Source: Pegea sp. RAD2-039 | Taxonomy: Eukaryota > Chordata > Thaliacea > Salpida > Salpidae | Reading direction: 5' to 3' | Assembly: GCA_034620365.1 (NCBI GenBank) | Contig: JAQGEQ010000161.1 | Span: 496,001-560,000, forward strand | Length of the DNA: 64,000 nt | Part shown: positions 22,572 to 34,269 of the stretch, one piece after another | How the letters are laid out: each line of letters begins with the position of its first letter | Numbering within the stretch: the first letter of the stretch is position 1 | Made by a program: the position numbers and the translations under genes | The notes under the pieces: model-generated | The model's database searches: none | Told to the model about the DNA's origin: nothing | The model's input: the letters and a program-made list of their open reading frames with translations, nothing else

Positions 22572-22751
22572 TATCGGACCTACAGAAGGGATAGTTCAGC
22601 ACACGCTTCTCTCCACTATCATCAAATCTCATGTACAGAAAGGAAGAAAGTATTTTAGCCAACAGACAGCTTCCTTGTCAACTTCCTTCCATCTACTGCT
22701 TCGGCCTATAAAGTTCAGTAAAAATATTGGAAATTAGTATTATGTTGTCAG
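22572..22751 (+). repeat. Dispersed repeat, inverted partner of 58311-58487
   Basis: About 180 bp, near-identical in reverse complement to 58311-58487, about 36 kb away. It starts at ATCGGACCTAC and ends near ATGTTGTCAG. It begins about 75 bp after the end of tandem unit B. It has no coding signature on either strand and is probably part of a longer interspersed element, because the 58-kb copy continues into further repeat-like sequence at 58488-58530. Confidence 0.75.
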
Positions 22752-23558
22752 GTTGAAATCGAATTTAAGTCACAGAAAAAAACAAACCCATAAATTGCTA
22801 TCTGTAAACATTTATCAACTTCAAATGTCACACAAATAAACATTTTAAAAAAAGTTATCAAATTATTTTTATTAGAGATTATTCTATAAAAAAAAATCGT
22901 TCTTACTCTAAAACCGCTGATGCTGACGACTTCTAAACATCTTTAATAGTTTTTAGTTCTTCATAAGTAGTGGACTCACTACTAGAAAAATCTTAAAAAC
23001 AAATCGATTGTAATAAGTTATTTTTAATAAATGGAAAAGACTATTGGTTGAAGTTTGCAAGAAATGATATTTTCATTAGCAAATGATTATATAGATAAAA
23101 TCATAAACACTTTCCTTAAATTCTTCTATTTTTAGTTGTAACTTGTTATACCTCTTGTCCTTCCTTTTCATGTCAAACTTTTAAGTCCTTAAAGGCTGGT
23201 TATTTAAAATTAATCCAAGTAAAAGCTTTAATAACACTAAATCAGCTGATAATCTTTTCAATGAAGTAATAATAGATCAGAATATTGCATATTCTATTAC
23301 CTCTTTTAAAAATAAGTTTAATATTTTGTGGATAAATGATAAAATCTGACATTTCTTTTGCTGTTTTCTTATTTTTCTACATAATTTTGGTTGTTTTTCA
23401 GATAATTTTGTTATTTCTCTGCAGCCACACTGTTCTGTGTTCACTTTGAGAGTTATATCATTAATTAGTTGCAGTCATGCCTTATTACATTTACAAATAC
23501 CAGATTATGAAGCATATTAAATTTTGATTTATAAACTAAGATGTCTGATTTACTTTTT
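22752..23558. other. AT-rich spacer
   Basis: No gene, RNA or repeat recognised between the dispersed repeat and the SINE. Confidence 0.4.
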
Positions 23559-23980
23559 TTCATAGTGTAGTGGTTATCACGCCCGCCTAACATTCAAAAG
23601 GTCCTAGGTTCAAGCCCAGTTAGACATATATTTGAAAAATGGGAAGTCCATAAAAACCCTGATAGAAGGGCCTTGTAGGTATAGTTACTGACAGCATTTC
23701 TTGGAGACACAAAACTCTAAATTTAAAGCAGGAGTTGGTCTCGTAGGTAAGTCATCACTATAATCAGTGTTGTTCTGGAAGCTCCTGCGGCGCTAGCTTA
23801 GCTGTATAAGTCCTTCTGTTCCGCTGCATATCTTGTTGGTGAAGAAAGTTGAATCTTGCTACATAGGCAGCAACTGATCTCGATAATTTCTGTCCTCATA
23901 TATATATGCAATTCTCAGCCGAAGCAGACCATATCATTGTTATTATCAATCCTGATTTGAAACCACTAAAACAAAATATT
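23559..23980 (+). mobile_element. tRNA-Val(AAC)-derived SINE
   Basis: The head matches a metazoan tRNA-Val(AAC) from the D arm on: TAGTGTAGTGGTTATCAC (A box), the anticodon context CGCCTAACATT with anticodon AAC, AAAGGTCCTAGGTTC and CAAGCCC (B box). The 5' acceptor strand is lost. It is followed by a tRNA-unrelated body of about 350 bp (AGTCCATAAAAACCC, GGAGTTGGTCTCG, GCTCCTGCGGCGC, TCTGTTCCGCTGCAT, TTCTCAGCCGAAGCAGA). Other pieces of the same body lie at 2766-3045, 26198-26315 and 59440-59528, so this is a family. It is not a functional tRNA, because the acceptor stem cannot pair. Confidence 0.85.
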
Positions 23981-25690
23981 GTTGCATAACAAGTCAGTTG
24001 CTTTAAATTAAGATTATGGCAAAAACAAGTTTTCTAATGTTAGTGTTCATGAATTTTGTTAAAAGATTAAAAGACTATCATAAAAAGGTTATGTTTCAAA
24101 CTCTTTTAAAACATAGATAAGAAACTTTGCCAGAAAAAAAGTATCAATTTATGTAAAATAATTATCAAATATCTCACCTGCTAAAAGTTTTGCTTCATCT
24201 TGTAGAAAGATAATTTGAAATCTTGAAGAAACTTTAGAGAAGAACAAAAACTTCAGAAATATTTAGCTTTAAAAATATATATTTTTAATTATTCATAAAT
24301 AAATATAAAAACATAATTATAAATAATTAATCCTTTCTAAATAAACATAAACTTACAAAGATGAAAAAAGGTTGTTATTAAAAAAATTGACTGAATAATA
24401 AATCTAAAATGATAATATTAAGAGTTTAGATAATAAAACAACTTCAGTTAGTTTTATCATAACTATTTTCAAGGTTTCATATATTATCAAAAGATTCAAT
24501 CTTTTGTAGAAATTTCGAACACTACTTTAGGAAAATATTATTAAAAAAAAAAAGAAAAATGAGTCAAAGTAGAATAACAACAGCATAATCTAATATTTTG
24601 TAGAACTTTAAATATAAAAACAAAACATTACGCCAAAAATGGCGTTTTCAATTCTGTATGATAAAATATATAAGTATTTATCTATACATACATAATAATT
24701 AAAAATTATAGAACTTTGCTGAAGAAATGTTAAAACAACTTTTGTAAGAAATTATAATTAAAAAAAGGCTAGGCTATGAAATGCTGTAAGTTTTTTGTTA
24801 CATTAATATTGTTATTAGTACAGTTTTAAAACGTTGAAAACTTTTAATTCTTGATTTATGTGACTTTATTATTCAACTTTCGATTATTCTGAAAATTTAT
24901 TCAACATTTCAAAGTATAAAATAATGTAAAGAATAAAAACTCTAAAAATATTTTACATATTCAAATTTTAATGTGATGTATAAATGATACTTTCAAAAAT
25001 TGAAACCTAAAATATAATTACTGCTTTTATTTTGTTATTATAAAATAGTTTGAGAAATTGGTATATTTTGTTAAACATGCTTTTTCGAACATAAGCGGCA
25101 AATAGCTGGATTAATGTTTATTTTATTTCAAATTGTATCATATCTAGTACATTACCATACAATTTTTGGATTTAATAAGATATAGAACTTGTTTAACTGA
25201 ATAAAGTTAATAGCAACTAAGTAATAAGCAATTTTTAAGTAGATTTTTAAAGTTGTTAAAATTTCAGAAGTTTAGTAATTAAGCCACAACTTTTTAACTT
25301 TTTAACGATTAAAAAGTTCTCTAAGAAAAGTAGAAATTTTGCGAAATGTTTTCTTCATATTGAAAAAAATTGGTGTTGAGCCTTGTTTTAACCATCAACT
25401 GTGTTTTTACACCCTCTATATTGCTCCGTATGAGCGAATCAAGGCTAATCATGAAAAAAATGAAAAAATGACCCTGGAAGAGATATTTGCAAGTTCACGG
25501 ACATTCTGATAAACCTTTGCAACAAATGGTAGAGCTACTGATTGGATTTATATTAACAAAGACACAAATTTTGCAAATATCAGCACAAGCACCCATTCAT
25601 GAGCGATAGCTTATAGAGAAAGATTTTAAAAGAGATGAAGGCCTGGATTTAATAAAAGATAACCTCTGATAACCGTGAGCCTGTCACATA
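23981..25690. other. AT-rich spacer with an unclassified block near 25380-25690
   Basis: Mostly AT-rich and stop-filled. Bases 25380-25690 are somewhat richer in G+C and may be the degraded upstream part of the adjacent LINE, but no protein block is readable there. Confidence 0.4.
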
Positions 25691-26140
25691 ATACGACCAT
25701 ATTCTGATTTTTAAAATTATTCACAACCTAATTGATCTTCAGTTTGATGACTTTTTCTCCATTAGTCCCTCCCTCAAGTTATATCAACTTAGAAGACATA
25801 AATTACATCTTAATAAGCCCACTCCACCAGCTACGTTAACCAGATTAAGTTTTTTCTCATACCGCACAATCAGTACATAGAACAATCTGCCATCAGAAAT
25901 TGTCATGTCAAAATCACTTATGCTGTTCAAGAAAAAGCTGAATTGTTATAATATCGCCAACATTGCCATTTCTAAACTGTGAATTTTTCTCTTTTACAAT
26001 ACTATGATTCTGTGCAATTCTTCACTGTCATATGCTTTTTAGTTTACACGTCAAATAGATCTAATTTGTGAGAATGTGTGTTAGCGAGAGGTGCTCTCTT
26101 TAGGCACCCTCCTTCACATTTATTGTAATAAATAAATAAT
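25691..26140 (+). mobile_element. CR1/jockey-type LINE, 3' end fragment
   Basis: Begins near TACGACCATATTCTG, which corresponds to the KYDLI-IFK coding block of the copy at 60476, and continues through ISPSLKLYQLRRH-like coding sequence and the 3' UTR. It ends with TGTTAGCGAGAGGTGCTCT, GGCACCCTCCTTC and a TAATAAATAAATAA terminal repeat. Frames are broken. The end is the short-repeat type usual for CR1-like elements rather than poly(A). Confidence 0.85.
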
Positions 26141-26197
26141 GTTGTAAATTAGGAGTGTCTAGAAAGTAAAAAAAAGACCGAGAAAAACCTTTGTTAT

Positions 26198-26315
26198 GTT
26201 ATGCAATATGGTCGGCTGCCAAATTATCCCCAGCTACTTTATAATCGTGATTATAATGGTGTCATCCGCATAGCCGTTCTCGGCTGAAGCAGATCCCCAT
26301 TATAGATGAAATCAG
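26198..26315 (+). mobile_element. SINE 3' tail fragment
   Basis: Contains TTCTCGGCTGAAGCAGA, the counterpart of TTCTCAGCCGAAGCAGA at the 3' end of the SINE at 23559-23980, with weaker similarity on either side. It lies just after the LINE 3' end at 26140. Confidence 0.5.
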
Positions 26316-26389
26316 TCTGTACTTTTTGAAGAAAAGGATATGAATACTAATTGTCTGATACAAGCTCTTACAACATCTTCTAAATACGG

Positions 26390-26620
26390 CCACAATTGGT
26401 GCTTCTAACTAGCTACAGCGAACTTCAAGAGTAAAGATGTCATGATATATTACGAAACAGATCTCAATCAGATGACTCTTGGTTATTCATCATTGTTGGA
26501 GCTATTGGAGTTGTGTAACATTCTCAAAAATTTAAGATTTCACAAAAAGGTAGTTGTCAGCAGTCTAGAGACTTATCACTTCAGTCAGGTTTACTGCAAT
26601 TAGAGCTATTAATATAGATC
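26390..26620 (+). pseudogene. Unidentified short coding-like stretch
   Basis: A plus frame runs open for about 60 codons from about 26427 to the TAG at 26604 with fairly normal codon variety (MIYYETDLNQMTLGYSSLLE, then LLELCNILKNLRFHKK). I do not recognise it. No splice context or start is convincing, and the surroundings are repeat remnants, so a decayed element or gene fragment is the likeliest explanation. Confidence 0.25.
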
Positions 26621-29600
26621 CCTAGAATTTGATGAAATCAGTGCCACTAGCGCCCTTAAATTAAAGCAAAGGACTATCATCTGGAGCTTTGATATAAATA
26701 AATAATCTCCTCAGTGAAAGGTTGTTTTAAAAGTTGCTAATGATTAGGAAGATGATGCCAAGGGTAAAAATATTGCGATGTTAGCAGTGAAAATGCCTCG
26801 TCAAGATTGAGTAATTTCAAATCGAATCCTTGTCAAAATTTTCTGTATATTTTCTCGCTGATGACCTGAAATACCATCAGTTGAAATTAAAGGTATTTTG
26901 GCGGGATATTTCTCAGTATATTCAAAATATTATCTCAAATACTCCTGTAACAGCTTCAAATTCCTTTAATTAATAATCATTAAGTTGTGAAATAAAATAT
27001 TTTTGTCTTTTCCGTAGATTAAACAACAAAATAGTAATAATAAATTAAAATACTTTAAAATGTTTTTAAACTAAAAGTACTTTTTTCTATGTTTGCATTT
27101 TTTATCTTCAAATAATAGCATCATTAGATAACAAACTATTATTGATTAATAACTTTATTCGATTTCCTAATTCATTTTATTCTTCATTATTTAGTTTAAA
27201 GTATCATCTAACAATAAACAATTTTTTGTTTGAATAAAAAACTAAATGTTATAGATTTGGTTTTTACTGACATATTGTCAAAATTCAGCAAGGGAATAAA
27301 AATAGTTAATCATAACAGAAGAAAGACTTTAATAAAAACTACTTCATAATAGTTTTATTTTTTTATTTCAATAATTGCGAAGGAGGAAATATTGTTTAGT
27401 TTAAGTCGTTTTGTCTACAAATTTTTTGACTTCATTTTGTATTGAGATTAAAAATTATATTTTAGCTCCTGCGTAGTGAGCCAGCATCAATTTTCAACAA
27501 AAAACTTATAGATAAATAAAATTAGAATTATATCAATCTGTTTGTTTAATTTCGCTGATTAAACATACATTTTAAATAATAGAATCCTTAAATTTAAATA
27601 GATAAGCTCTTTAACGAGCTTTATGACCTGTTATTAATTCATACAATTTTTAAACAAAGAACTTTTTATTTTATTTCTATCGAAAATAAATAATTTTAAT
27701 ATCAAGATTATAGAAAATGTGTTTAAAATAAAAATCGTATGGCTTGAACCATGATTAATCAATTTATCTTTCTACAAAAGTTATAAAGAATTACTTATCT
27801 TGTAGTAGAGATCAGTATTTAAACAATTTTTATCTATCAATTAATCATCATCTACATACAAATACCAATGAACTAAAAATTATGAAAAGGTAGACTTAAA
27901 AAATGATTTTATTTCCTGATAAGAAAATATCTGTTTGAAATACGCAGTACTGATAATATGTAAAAAATATAAATCATTATCGAAATCACACTTTGTTTAT
28001 AGATGTTTATAATCAGATAAATAAATAAATATAAGTTTCATATTTGTAATAGACAATAAAATGATTTTATTAGTTTCCACTAATAGGCTTTATGTTCAAA
28101 TAAGGATAACTAAAAGAAGATAAAACTAAAGTTTATCAACACAATTTTGTTATTCTAAAATTATAGTAGAAGATTACATTAACAGAATTTTGTAAAATAC
28201 AAATTACTAGAAAAGATAAATCTTTTAATAGCATCAAACTTAATAATTACAAAATCTCTGAATTATGAATAGTTTTAGTAATTATAAGCATTAACTTAAG
28301 GTTAATTCTTAGATAAATTGAATAAAAAAAACATTTTGACGATAAATAGTTATTATCAGTTTAACTTTCGCATTAGTTTTATAAACAATACTTATAAACT
28401 TAAACCACAATTAAAAAACAACATTTATTTTTGACTCAAAATGTTCGTATGGTTGTTTTAAATAAGTTTTATTGTAGCTAAATACTGAAATGAAAGTTTA
28501 TTTTAATACTGTTCATACTCTAATGAGAAATCAACTTTTTGGTTTATCACTTTCAATTTGAGCTCAGAAAACATTAAAAGCATTTTCAGAACTAAAAAAA
28601 TCGATGTTTTTCTATTACCTTTATCTTACCTATTGTAAAGTACATTAAAACTACAGAAAGTTAAATCTTTTCTTTATAATCTTGTAAATTATATTTAAAT
28701 TGATTACGTCTTATTTTTTATAATTATGTGATCAAATACTTGAAGCTATTCTTTGTTTAAAAATGTTTAATTATTACTATTTAATATAAAATCAAAATTC
28801 GTGATATTATAGTTTCATAATATCTTTTAAACTGACTATTTAACATTTTCAATTCAACGAAAACTGCCGAATACATCTAGAAAAAGATTAAAGGAATATT
28901 CTATTTAGTATTAAATATTTGTACAACAATTTTAAGCTTCAACGATGTTTACCTGAGTTCTTACAGATTTATTTATCAAAAATGTTTAATAAATAAATTT
29001 AGATAAAAAATCTTTTTTTTTATCACCTGTAAACTAAGTAAGTTTAAGTTTAGATATACACAATATTGTATAAATAACTTTTAATCTTATTGACATGTTT
29101 AATAGCTCTTATAACTTTGTTATTGTTTTGTTTTTAGTGAAATAAAAGATTTTTTTGGGTAAAACTATTTAGTATAGAATAATTAATTCAAATAAAGCAA
29201 CCAATAAAACTTTTAAAATAATCTTTAATTTCAAAGAACAAAAAAGCAAAAATATTTTCTAAATAAGGTTTAAATATACAACCAACACAAAAATATTTCA
29301 AGTCCTTTAAATTTGAATATATGTTTAATCAAATGCGATAATAATTCATTGTTGATATTGAACAAATGTGTTTTTAATAAAGATCGAATATACTGAATCT
29401 AAAAGATCGATTAACTTGGTAACTAACTCTCTCTATATACTTCCTGTTTGACTGCTGTAATGAAAAAATACTTGATTAAAATTTAATCAAAGTTAAATAA
29501 ACAAATAAAATTGAAAAGTTGCGAATATTACAAACTGTAGCTAGAAAATTGGTAACCTTTTCAAACATCCTAATAAAGATACTAATACTATGTAGCTATA

Positions 29601-31250
29601 GCACATAAATCAATAAGTAAAATTATCTAATATAACGAATGATTTAATATTGTTTTTATTATTGACTAGCAAAGTTGTTTGACTTTTGAAACTCCATAAA
29701 ACAATGTTTATAGTTTTGAATTAAATTTTATTACAATTTAATTGATCAAAATAAATCATTATCTAGATTAATCTAAAAGTTCAAGAAAAATTGACATAAT
29801 TGATTGATGAATTGTATGACTTAAAAAATACTTGGTACACATTGAATTAATTGAAAGTGTCTTAAAGTATTGTCTTAAAATGATTGTTTCTTAATTGAAT
29901 GCTATTTAGCAATAAGGCTACTTTACGATTGCTACTAAAACTGCTCGAGTGATTTATGTTAATTTAAGAAAAGTGACTTGAACTAAAGACTAAAATTAAA
30001 AAAGGTGTTTAAGCTAAATATACATTATTCAAAATGATTGTTCAGCAAAATAATAAACTTAAGTTTTGACATTTTACTAGAAAGCTAAAACAGAGCTAGC
30101 TCTCAAATTAAAAAAAATAACTTTAGTTAGGTGTTAGGAACAGATGTTCTTTGAACAAATGAGTTTATGTTGCACCATTCAGTAGAGGTGTTTATGCAAT
30201 GTATTTGACAACGCAATGATTTACGCACCAAGGTATCTTCCTTTTATTTTAATTTTTCACTTAAGAAATAATTTTACATTCAGAGTTGTTGAAAAATAAA
30301 AGAAAAAGTGAAAATAATCTGTCTTTGTTAGATGGTTTTGCTTAAAAATGTATTATAGAAGCTCAGGTGAAACAACAACACTGATTCTTTTGACCGTGAT
30401 ATATTTGTATTGCGATTACATACATGAAGCACGATGCTAAAGCAATCTGTATGATGAAAAACAACAGAAAATAAATGAAACAACAACATTTAAATAGCAG
30501 CGACCAAATAAAACAACAACAAAACAGCAGCGAAAAGCAAGCTCTGAAAAAAGAAGGAAAAAAACAGTTTGCTACGACAGTAGGGATGCAGTTAAACACT
30601 ATAAACAAAATATAGTATCAAAAACAAACTTTTGTTATTTTGTTCTTAATCAAAGCTATTTATAATAGCTGTAAATACCCCTTTGAAAACGTATTCAGAA
30701 ATAAATACCCTAAAAGTGAAGAGAAATTAATAAAGATGCTTAGTTTTGCAGACTTAACTAAATTTCTGAAATAAAAAGCTTATAAAATACCTAATAGTCT
30801 AACAAAATGGAGATAAACTAGCTGATGTTTATTCAGTTTTTTGTTTTGTTTTTGTTTCCATAAACAGATTAAATAAAAGAGAAATGATTTGTGGAAGAAA
30901 ATAGAAGAGGTTGAACTCGTTGAAATTATGAAAAGCTTTTTTCTGGCTAGCAGATCATATTTTAAGGAACATTGGTGCAAAAACATTTTGATTTATTGTC
31001 ATTTTAAAGTCTCCAGCAAATTGTTTTCTAATCATTATTTTTTGCTTAACTAGTCAAAGAGTGATAACAGCTGCTTCGGTAAAATTGAAAACAGTTTTGT
31101 AAAATATAAACAGCAAATGCATAAAAATATACCGAAAAAGATAACATCAGATTACACACCTAAAAATTTAATCTTGATTTGATGTGTTGAGAAGAATTAA
31201 TAATTAAACGTCAAAAAATTAAATGAAATAAACAAGCAAAAATGCGGCGA
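26621..31250. other. AT-rich intergenic region
   Basis: About 4.6 kb with no convincing frame, RNA gene or named repeat. A CAACAA/CAGCAG-rich patch at about 30370-30560 produces a Cys/Phe-rich minus frame that I consider an artefact. The 3' end of the IRF gene (minus) enters from the right. Confidence 0.5.
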
Positions 31251-31253
31251 TAA

Positions 31254-31259
31254 TTTATT
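31254..31259 (-). promoter_or_regulatory. Candidate poly(A) signal of the IRF gene
   Basis: AATAAA on the minus strand about 45 nt past the IRF stop codon at 31303. Position and sequence fit a poly(A) signal, but such hexamers are common in AT-rich DNA. Confidence 0.4.
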
Positions 31260-31302
31260 CATTATTGTTTTCACTTCTCTAAATGGATAAAAGTATTGCC
31301 CT

Positions 31303-34269
31303 TTATGTTACTTGAATGCTTGGTTGTTGAGTAGTCAGAAAAACATTCAGCATCCCAGCGGCTTCCTGCTTCCTTGAAGGTGAAAGAGATCTGCTTCTAT
31401 CTCTCTCTAAGTCTGTCTTTAAACCAGTTTCATTCACTGTGCCTGCGCTTGAAACAATTCTGAAAAGCTCTCTTCGATGAAATGAGTAATCAGGAGTTTC
31501 AGGTGAGCTATGGGGCCGAGTACATCTCCTTGTGAGTCCAGTTGAATGTTGCTGAGTTTGATAACCAGAACTCTCATCTGAAAATCGTCGAAACTTCACA
31601 AGAGAGCTAACTGCGGTAGAGTTGATTCCGTATTAACTCCTAAATACTAACCGATAATTTATGCAAATAATTTACACAAAATAAAACTTTAATTAATGTA
31701 GAAGAAACTTTCAACACCTGAAAGATCGATTGGGCCTCGTTTTCGAGTAGTATTGGGTTGTTCTTCTCGGCTACTTTGGCTATTAGAGGAACCTCTACCA
31801 TCGATATTGAAGTAAGCATTTGAGGAAGAGCGTTTTAGATATTTGTTTTCAATTTCATCCACTTCAGCTGCATTTGCTTTTCTGCTGTTGGCTGGATTAT
31901 CATCTAGGCTAGATTGTTGGCGTGAGTACTTTACCCTTCGCGTTTCAGCCTTGCGTATAATTTGTCAAAGTTAATCGAGTCATAAAGTCAAACCTTGCGG
32001 TGAAAAACCTAATAGTCTATTTTTATTTTATACCAATTAGATTTACTCTCAGTTTAGCAGTCTCTTTCACAGTCTCTTTCGAGTTTACTTAAGTTTTAAA
32101 TTACAAAGCCACTTGAAGGTTAATTAAATGTAATCTCAATTTTCAACACTTTTATATAGATAGTGGCTATTAATATTTGATAACCGTTTTGCGATATGCT
32201 AATATATTCGTTAATGTTTTTCTATCACAGAAAATTAGTTGAGATACAGAATTATTTAAAAATAAAAATACTTACTCCGTCGGTGACTTCTTCAATTCGC
32301 TTATCGGTTGGTGATATCTGTTCAAGAAACCCAGCATCATTTGGTTGCCACTGTACGGCAAGCAGCCGAAGTCCATCACCCATTCGCTCCAAAACTGTTC
32401 TCATATTTTCACGTTCGATCTCTAGCATCTCTCTTGCTTCACGTTCACGAGCATGAGCGTCTCTATACCGAGTAAGATCTTGTTGAAGAGTTTCTATCCG
32501 TTCTTGTGATTCCTTTAGTTTTAAGCAGAGGTCTTCTTTCTACAAAAATAAAAGTATAGATTAGCAAGCTACGAATACTGGTTTGAATAATTTAATGACA
32601 CTATTTTGCAATCTGTTTACTCAGTAGAATTAACATTCAAGTTTAAAAAGAGACAAGTTAATTGGTTGAAATGAGCGAAGGATGAATAATTTATCGCCGA
32701 GTCGAATTTTTTCAAATTTAATTACTACCGCATTCGATAAAATGTTTAGATAAGATGGATTTAAAATTGCTAGCCTAATGACGTTTTAGTGAGCGGCAGC
32801 AAGCTTCAAAAGTAATTATTTGTATAAAATCACTAATAATAAAGATCTACTTTGTCAGCATTCCTTTCCAGCTCAAACTCTTTATCTCCAAGTAGAGATC
32901 GAACACCAAAAGGTTGTGAAGATCGAGCAGCCGGTCTACACGGTGGCAGCTGATAATTGATATTTTGACCGAATGATAATCGGGAAGAGTTTATCATTGA
33001 GCCAATATGATGTCCAAGAGGAGGAACAATTGGATAATGAGTTAGGGTAGGATGTAAAGGGTTGGACAAAAATGGTGCATCGCGTCCACTTGCGCCAAAG
33101 TCGACGGGCATATAAGCTGGGTGAAGACTGGGTCCAGTAACAGGTGGAGAGAACCAGGAAGTAGTATTGGACAGTCCACTTGTTCCTGCGTATGATGTCT
33201 GAGCTCCAGCTCCGTAACGATGGTTTAACTGAAGAAAAGAAAATTGTTTAATTTAAAGAGTTTGTCAGAAACAACAAAATGGCCGGAACAAGTTACATTG
33301 ACTGCATGATTGCTTCGTACAGGGAAAGAGGCTCGTATAGGCTCAAGTAGTTCACGCTGTGAAGGGTTGCTTCTGAAAGGAGGTGGTCGAGCTATGTTGC
33401 TGGAGATATTTTGAGTAGAAGCAACAGTAGGGATATTTGGTTCTACACGGAAACTGTTAACATCTTGACTGATACTTCGAACATGCAATCGTCGACGTAT
33501 TTGAGAAGCTGTAAAGTATGAGCTGTCATCAGACTGTTGTGACCTAAATACTTGACTTTCATATCTAATTAATTACCTTTATGAACTGGCGGCAGCAGCT
33601 GATATACGCGATAAGGTTCGCTCACATCTAAACGGCTTCGCTCAGGTAACTCACGAATATCAGGCATTTTATTAAGTGCACATCGAAGCCGAGTTTTCCA
33701 GACAATTGGTTCTGGTTTGTCAATACCTTCACGGTATCGTCCACTATGTTTTGCCCATGCCTGTTATTTTTGTTGAAAGTTAATTATATTATTTGCTTGA
33801 TTTGTGTCCAGCTTTCATTTTTAAATTAAAAATTTTTGCCTTTAATTTTTTTTAAGTTTTTGCTTTTTTTGGGTTATAGATTTTACCATAAATATTTTTG
33901 AGTCTTCCTCTAAATTGTAATCTTGTCTTCCTGCGTGCTTCCAGGGCATTCTAAAAATTGTATTGTCTGCGTTTTCCCACATTAATCCTGGAATAGTCCC
34001 ACTAGAAAAGCAAGTACAATCATTGCTATAGAACTTTCGTGAATAGTTGCGACATAAGGTCAACAGTAAGTTACAACTTTACAACTTTACAACACAGCCA
34101 AACTGTGCTTTGCTCCTTAAAGAATTATCATGAAATTGAAATGAAATTATTTAATCAAAATATGTTACCTATTAATCATTTTAACAAGCCAAGTTCTCAG
34201 TCGGTCTCTATACTCCGGAGCGTTTTCATCTTTTTTAGTTTCATTACATTCAGTGGCCATTGGCTCCAT
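31303..34269 (-). CDS. Interferon regulatory factor (IRF) family transcription factor with coiled coil
   Basis: Complete gene of eight exons (minus): 34269-34169, 34001-33887, 33760-33577, 33508-33297, 33228-32851, 32539-32276, 31949-31718, 31610-31303; 1794 nt, 597 aa. Residues about 20-130 form the IRF winged helix-turn-helix that binds GAAA-type sites. All five hallmark tryptophans are present: LRTWLV, GLMWENA, MPWKHAG, AWAKHSGRYR and VWKTRLRCALNKMPDI; it ends RVYQLLPPVHK. After it come Pro/Ser/Asn-rich exons 4-5, then exon 6 (88 codons), a highly charged helix with coiled-coil character (LKLKESQERIETLQQDLTRY, then AREREAREMLEIERENM), then Arg/Ser-rich exons 7-8 with a nuclear-localisation-like TRKRGP. 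I see no IRF-association domain; the layout is nearest IRF1/2. Intron phases match. The exon 7 acceptor (TACGCAAG) is weak and is the least certain junction. The subfamily is not assigned. Confidence 0.9.

Noticed and set aside
23562-23630. Functional tRNA-Val(AAC) gene
   Set aside because: The D arm, anticodon and T arm are recognisable, but the acceptor stem does not pair and the sequence runs into a SINE body found elsewhere in the window.
30363-30608. Cys/Phe-rich membrane protein on the minus strand
   Set aside because: It is the complement of a CAACAA/CAGCAG-rich low-complexity patch.
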